DNA of 9,059 nucleotides. Source: an uncultured Collinsella sp. (GTDB taxonomy: Bacteria > Actinomycetota > Coriobacteriia > Coriobacteriales > Coriobacteriaceae). The translations under genes and the position numbers were made by a program. Below are positions 6,863 to 9,059 of this stretch, one piece after another. The stretch spans positions 1-9,059 of the forward strand of contig UQIK01000040.1 of the NCBI GenBank assembly GCA_900541125.1, read 5' to 3'. Position 1 is the stretch's first letter, and each line of letters opens with the position of its first letter. The notes under the pieces are model-generated. The model did not search any database, was not told where the DNA came from, and saw only the letters and a program-made list of their open reading frames with translations.

Positions 6863-7672
6863 ATGTCTTGCCTGCACCTTCATATCCTCGGCAGTGGCTC
6901 TAAAGGCAACTGCGCACTCATCGAGGGCCCGCAGGGGCTCATTATGGTCGATGACGGACTGTCTCGCCGCGAGACATTAAAGCGCATGGCAGAACTGGGG
7001 CTCTCGGCAGACAACGTCTCGGCTCTTCTCATTACTCATGAGCATAGCGATCACATCAAGGGCCTCGATGTCTGGTGCAAGCACTGGCACGGCCCCCTCT
7101 TTGCCAGCAGGGGCACTCTTTCGAGCAAAGAAAATCTTTCGCATCTGCCTGTCGAGGAATTCGATCCCGGTGACACCCTATCCATTGCCGGCATCCACGT
7201 GCAAACCTACTCAACGTCACACGATGTCATCAATCCAGTCGGCTATCGATTCGACACCCTCGATGATTCCATCGGTTTTGCCACCGACACCGGAGAGCTA
7301 TCGAGCCAAGCCATGAACACCCTCGAAGATTGTCGAGTCCTCGCACTCGAAAGCAACCACGATGTGACCATGCTGCGCGAGGGAGAATATCCCCGCTTTC
7401 TTCAGGAGCGCATCCTGTCTGCAAGGGGACACCTCTCCAATGGCCAAGCCGCCGAAGCCGCGCGCGAACTTGTTACCGAACGCACCGAACAGCTCATTGC
7501 CATGCATATCAGCCAAGATAACAATCGTCCGAGCCTTACCGTCAAAAGCTATGCCAAAGCTCTGACCGCAACCCTGGATGACGAGGTCGGCAGCTCCGCA
7601 ACCCTTCTCCAAGGATCGCGAAAACTCTCGATACGCCCCGCAAGCCAGCATCGGCCAGTAACCATTCAATAG
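6863..7672 (+). CDS. Metallo-beta-lactamase-fold hydrolase, YycJ/WalJ family
   Basis: A 269-residue metallo-beta-lactamase-fold protein with the YycJ (WalJ) pattern: ILGSGSKGNC (8-17), metal motif THEHSDH (58-64; H59, H61, D63, H64), H120 in STSHD, TDTG (141-144, D142), ESNHD (163-167), GHLSN (189-193) and a C-terminal MHISQDNN (214-221, H215). All metal-site residues are present, so it should be an active dinuclear hydrolase in the cytoplasm. Family members are linked to nucleic-acid processing and, in Firmicutes, to the WalKR locus. Here the gene is alone and divergent from tilS, so a WalKR role is not supported by context. The ATG at 6863 fits the family start, but the ribosome binding site is poor (GGA seven bases upstream), which suggests modest expression. 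The last 20 or so residues are not family-conserved. Confidence 0.92.
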   Translation: MSCLHLHILGSGSKGNCALIEGPQGLIMVDDGLSRRETLKRMAELGLSADNVSALLITHEHSDHIKGLDVWCKHWHGPLFASRGTLSSKENLSHLPVEEFDPGDTLSIAGIHVQTYSTSHDVINPVGYRFDTLDDSIGFATDTGELSSQAMNTLEDCRVLALESNHDVTMLREGEYPRFLQERILSARGHLSNGQAAEAARELVTERTEQLIAMHISQDNNRPSLTVKSYAKALTATLDDEVGSSATLLQGSRKLSIRPASQHRPVTIQ

Positions 7673-7680
7673 ACTGTCCT

Positions 7681-7728
7681 AGACAGCAAAAGGGGCCGAG
7701 AATCGCTTCCCAGCCCCTTTTGCTGTCT
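7681..7728 (+). terminator. Intrinsic terminator of the YycJ-like gene, perfect 16-bp stem
   Basis: AGACAGCAAAAGGGGC (7681-7696) pairs exactly with GCCCCTTTTGCTGTCT (7713-7728) around a 16-base loop, followed by TTT on the plus strand. It begins 8 bases past the stop. It lies between convergent genes and may also stop hsp20 transcription, although on the minus strand no T-run follows the stem. The outer GACAG (7682-7686) could alternatively pair with CTGTC at 7674-7678. Confidence 0.88.
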
Positions 7729-7754
7729 TTTAATAGCGCAGAACACCAACGAAG

Positions 7755-8186
7755 TTAGTCGATGGAGATCTTCGTAACGTTCTTCTTCTCGACGATCTTG
7801 GGGACCGTAACGGTCAGGATGCCGTCAGCGTACTTAGCCGAGAGGCCCTCGCTCGAAGCGTCCTTTAGATACACGCCACGCGTCGCGCTGTACGAGCTGA
7901 ACTCCTTCTGCAGGAAGTTCTTGCCCTCGTTCTCCTCGTCTTCCTCGACATTCACGCTAATGGACAGACGACCCTCGTTAAGCTCGACATCGATATCGTC
8001 CTTGGCGACGCCGGTCAGATAAGCCTTGACCTCATAGCCGTCGCCCTTATCCTCAACGTCAACGGGAAACGCCTTGGAAGCAATCGAGTTGTTTGCAAGG
8101 TCAGTCATATCATCAAACAGATCGAACAGCGAGCTAGCAGAAGGACGAACGCCAAAAACCGAACGATAAGGAACCATGCTTGCCAT
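7755..8186 (-). CDS. Hsp20-family small heat-shock protein
   Basis: A 143-residue alpha-crystallin-domain chaperone that holds unfolding proteins as an ATP-independent oligomer in the cytoplasm. The order is typical: a short N-terminal arm with SLFDLFDDM (19-27), the alpha-crystallin domain from PVDVED (41-46) through LTGVAKDDIDVELNEGRLSISV (58-79), a mid-domain acidic loop EEDEENEG (81-88), and the closing signature ADGILTVTVPK (120-130). The C-terminal I-x-I anchor is present as ISI (140-142). I chose the ATG at 8184-8186 because AAAGGAG stands nine bases upstream. The frame remains open 11 codons farther, but that start would place the ribosome binding site inside the coding region. It converges on the YycJ-like gene and diverges from the 8464 gene. 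Its leader contains a candidate thermosensing hairpin. Confidence 0.95.
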   Translation of the reverse strand: MASMVPYRSVFGVRPSASSLFDLFDDMTDLANNSIASKAFPVDVEDKGDGYEVKAYLTGVAKDDIDVELNEGRLSISVNVEEDEENEGKNFLQKEFSSYSATRGVYLKDASSEGLSAKYADGILTVTVPKIVEKKNVTKISID

Positions 8187-8192
8187 GTTTAC

Positions 8193-8235
8193 CACTCCTT
8201 TTAAGGACTGCCGAGTCATCTTCTAGGTGACTGGG
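8193..8235 (-). promoter_or_regulatory. Candidate RNA thermometer in the hsp20 5' leader (two abutting hairpins)
   Basis: In the minus-strand transcript CAGUCCU pairs with AGGAGUG around a UAAA loop (plus-strand 8193-8210): six pairs and one G-G mismatch, burying the Shine-Dalgarno AGGAG. Directly upstream, CCCAGUCA pairs with UGACUCGG around a 9-base loop (8211-8235): seven pairs and one C-C mismatch. The hairpins abut with no gap. Heat-labile, mismatch-containing hairpins over the ribosome binding site are the known logic of ROSE-type thermometers in small heat-shock genes. This one does not match the canonical ROSE consensus exactly, so the assignment is inference. Confidence 0.5.
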
Positions 8236-8252
8236 ACTTCTTTTGACGCTCT

Positions 8253-8281
8253 TATATATGCCCACCCAGTGCTCATATATA
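8253..8281. promoter_or_regulatory. 8-bp inverted repeat at the hsp20 promoter, candidate operator
   Basis: TATATATG (8253-8260) and CATATATA (8274-8281) are perfect reverse complements separated by 13 bases. On the minus strand the arm at 8253-8258 also gives a TATATA that could be the hsp20 -10 box, putting the start about 60 bases before the ATG and keeping both leader hairpins in the mRNA. No clear -35 box exists, as the other arm occupies that place. It matches neither CIRCE nor HAIR. The AT-only arms make chance symmetry possible. Confidence 0.4.
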
Positions 8282-8418
8282 CATCGACTATAAAGTTTTT
8301 TGAGTCTAGTACTATAAGCATATCTAAGTGTGTTTGACTCAGGTTTTAATAAGGTTAAGGTTCTTTGAACCAGAGCTTAAATAACAAGTATGTTCACAGC
8401 TACAAATAGCAAGGGGCT

Positions 8419-8424
8419 TACAAT
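8419..8424 (+). promoter_or_regulatory. Candidate -10 box of the 8464 gene
   Basis: TACAAT on the plus strand, 39 bases before the ATG at 8464. A TTCACA (8393-8398) lies upstream at a too-long 20-bp spacing. An alternative pair, TTGAAC (8365-8370) with TATGTT (8389-8394) at 18 bp, would give a longer leader. Neither is strong. Confidence 0.3.
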
Positions 8425-8463
8425 GAGCGCGTACACGTTGTTGGTAACGAGCTAAAGGGCATC

Positions 8464-8931
8464 ATGGACGACCAAAACCAGAACAAAATGTTTATGCCGA
8501 CGCAGGGGAAAGATACTTCCACGCAGCCGCCGCGGTTCCATCGCCCCCACATCTCGCAAGAGCCCATTAATGATCCGGAGCCCGAGTATGTGACGAGAAA
8601 TCGATATCAAACGCTCGAGGATGCCCAAACGGGACGTAAACATATGGGCGTCGCCTCGGGAGACCCTGTATATCTGAAAGACGCACCATTATCTAAAAAC
8701 AGCGCAGCTAGTGATGAGCCGATGAAAGCATCCGCCACTCATCGACAAAGAGGTCCTCGACCAAAGCAAACCTTGACGCATTCGGCTCGTTATCTCGAGA
8801 CGCCAAAACAAGGAAAATCAATCTTCGTTTCGTCAAGTAAACGACGCAAGCAACATCGACTGGCAATCCTGCTTTTGATCATTTCGGCCATAGCAGTTGC
8901 CCTTGTTATTCGTTTTATTTTCTTTAAATAA
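8464..8931 (+). CDS. Hypothetical tail-anchored membrane protein
   Basis: I do not recognise this 155-residue protein. Residues 1-125 are polar and probably disordered, rich in Gln, Asn, Ser, Thr, Pro and charged residues, with no Cys and no catalytic motif. A basic patch, KRRKQHR (126-132), precedes a single hydrophobic helix (about 133-153: LAILLLIISAIAVALVIRFIFF), and the protein ends one residue later. The positive-inside rule puts the long N-terminal part in the cytoplasm with the C-terminus in or just past the membrane. There is no N-terminal signal peptide. The start is supported by AAAGGG four bases before the ATG. The nucleotide composition looks more AT-rich than the neighbours, as does the upstream gap. 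No partner gene is adjacent: hsp20 is divergent and the next gene is convergent. Confidence 0.75.
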   Translation: MDDQNQNKMFMPTQGKDTSTQPPRFHRPHISQEPINDPEPEYVTRNRYQTLEDAQTGRKHMGVASGDPVYLKDAPLSKNSAASDEPMKASATHRQRGPRPKQTLTHSARYLETPKQGKSIFVSSSKRRKQHRLAILLLIISAIAVALVIRFIFFK

Positions 8932-8962
8932 AAGCTCAATACCAAAAAGAATTAAATCGTCT

Positions 8963-8985
8963 GGCGTAAATGAGTCATTTATGCC
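8963..8985. repeat. 23-bp near-perfect palindrome
   Basis: The core TAAATGA-G-TCATTTA (8967-8981) is a perfect 7+1+7 palindrome. It extends outward as GGCG (8963-8966) against TGCC (8982-8985) with one G-T wobble, giving 11-base arms about a single central base. No T-run follows on either strand. It could be a protein binding site or a 3' RNA hairpin protecting the upstream message; its shape differs from dif-like sites, which have a 6-8 bp centre. Confidence 0.5.
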
Positions 8986-8999
8986 CCGTAAACGCAAAA

Positions 9000-9027
9000 A
9001 AGGTGGAGGCCGCGAGGCCTCCCCCTT
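9000..9027 (-). terminator. Intrinsic terminator for a minus-strand gene entering from the right
   Basis: GGAGGCC (9005-9011) and GGCCTCC (9016-9022) pair around a GCGA loop. The stem extends by four further pairs (AAGG 9000-9003 with CCTT 9024-9027) across one mismatch. On the minus strand it runs into TTTTTT (8995-9000), the classical signal. On the plus strand only CCTTCTC follows, so it is oriented to stop transcription arriving from the right. Confidence 0.8.
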
Positions 9028-9033
9028 CTCAGT

Positions 9034-9059
9034 TCAAGCGTACGGCTCGGTGCCGTCCA
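9034..9059 (-). CDS. Possible 3' end of the next minus-strand gene (partial)
   Basis: A minus-strand frame runs from the window edge to a TGA at 9034-9036, with last residues DGTEPYA. The well-formed minus-strand terminator begins 6 bases beyond this stop, which supports a real gene end. Another frame also ends nearby (TGA at 9029-9031), and seven codons are too few to identify a product. Confidence 0.35.

Noticed and set aside
8300..8342. TTGAGTC and GACTCAG as a HAIR (HspR) operator for hsp20
   Set aside because: The spacing is 29 bases instead of the 7 of the HAIR consensus and only six base pairs match. No CIRCE element is present either.
8359..8371. GGTTC-TTT-GAACC small inverted repeat
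   Set aside because: Five-base arms in a 277-bp AT-rich gap are readily expected by chance, and no promoter or gene end coincides with it.
1..9059. CRISPR arrays, tRNA or rRNA genes, phage or defence genes
   Set aside because: No regularly spaced direct repeats, no tRNA cloverleaf with a TTCRANNC-type arm, and no such protein families were seen by eye on either strand.

Overview
The window is chromosomal housekeeping sequence from a fairly GC-rich bacterium. The gene order tilS-hpt-ftsH and the protein style (an FtsH with a short Pro/Gly-rich N-terminus, a full-length TilS with its C-terminal domain, a YycJ-type metallohydrolase, a YcdX-type PHP phosphatase) suggest a Gram-positive actinobacterial lineage. 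Coriobacteriia, possibly Collinsella-like, is my best guess. This rests on protein familiarity alone, because no rRNA or tRNA is present to confirm it.

Layout from left to right. Bases 1-108 hold a possible 3' end of a plus-strand gene and two hairpins, the second probably a terminator shared by convergent genes. A minus-strand block follows: a PHP-family phosphatase (109-930) and a class I PLP aminotransferase (1096-2280), each with its own candidate promoter. Between the aminotransferase and ftsH lie a 60-bp perfect-armed palindromic element (2341-2400, REPIN or MITE-like) and the ftsH terminator (2421-2458). The minus-strand cluster tilS (5276-6814), hpt (4580-5128), ftsH (2470-4578) follows. 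hpt and ftsH are separated by one base and must be co-transcribed; a promoter with an extended -10 lies in front of hpt.

Divergent from tilS is a plus-strand YycJ-family metallo-beta-lactamase-fold hydrolase (6863-7672). It ends at a strong hairpin terminator and converges on a minus-strand Hsp20 small heat-shock protein (7755-8186). The hsp20 5' leader can fold into two abutting hairpins, the second of which sequesters the Shine-Dalgarno sequence; this makes it a candidate RNA thermometer. An AT-rich 277-bp divergent intergenic region separates hsp20 from an unrecognised 155-residue tail-anchored membrane protein (8464-8931). The right edge holds a 23-bp palindrome and a minus-strand terminator, probably serving a gene whose last codons lie at 9034-9059.

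Together the core genes serve translation fidelity (TilS), purine salvage (Hpt), membrane proteostasis (FtsH) and cytoplasmic proteostasis (Hsp20). I see no phage, CRISPR, restriction or other defence system, and no clear undescribed multigene system. The most interesting items are non-coding: the palindromic element, the hsp20 leader and the operator-like palindromes.
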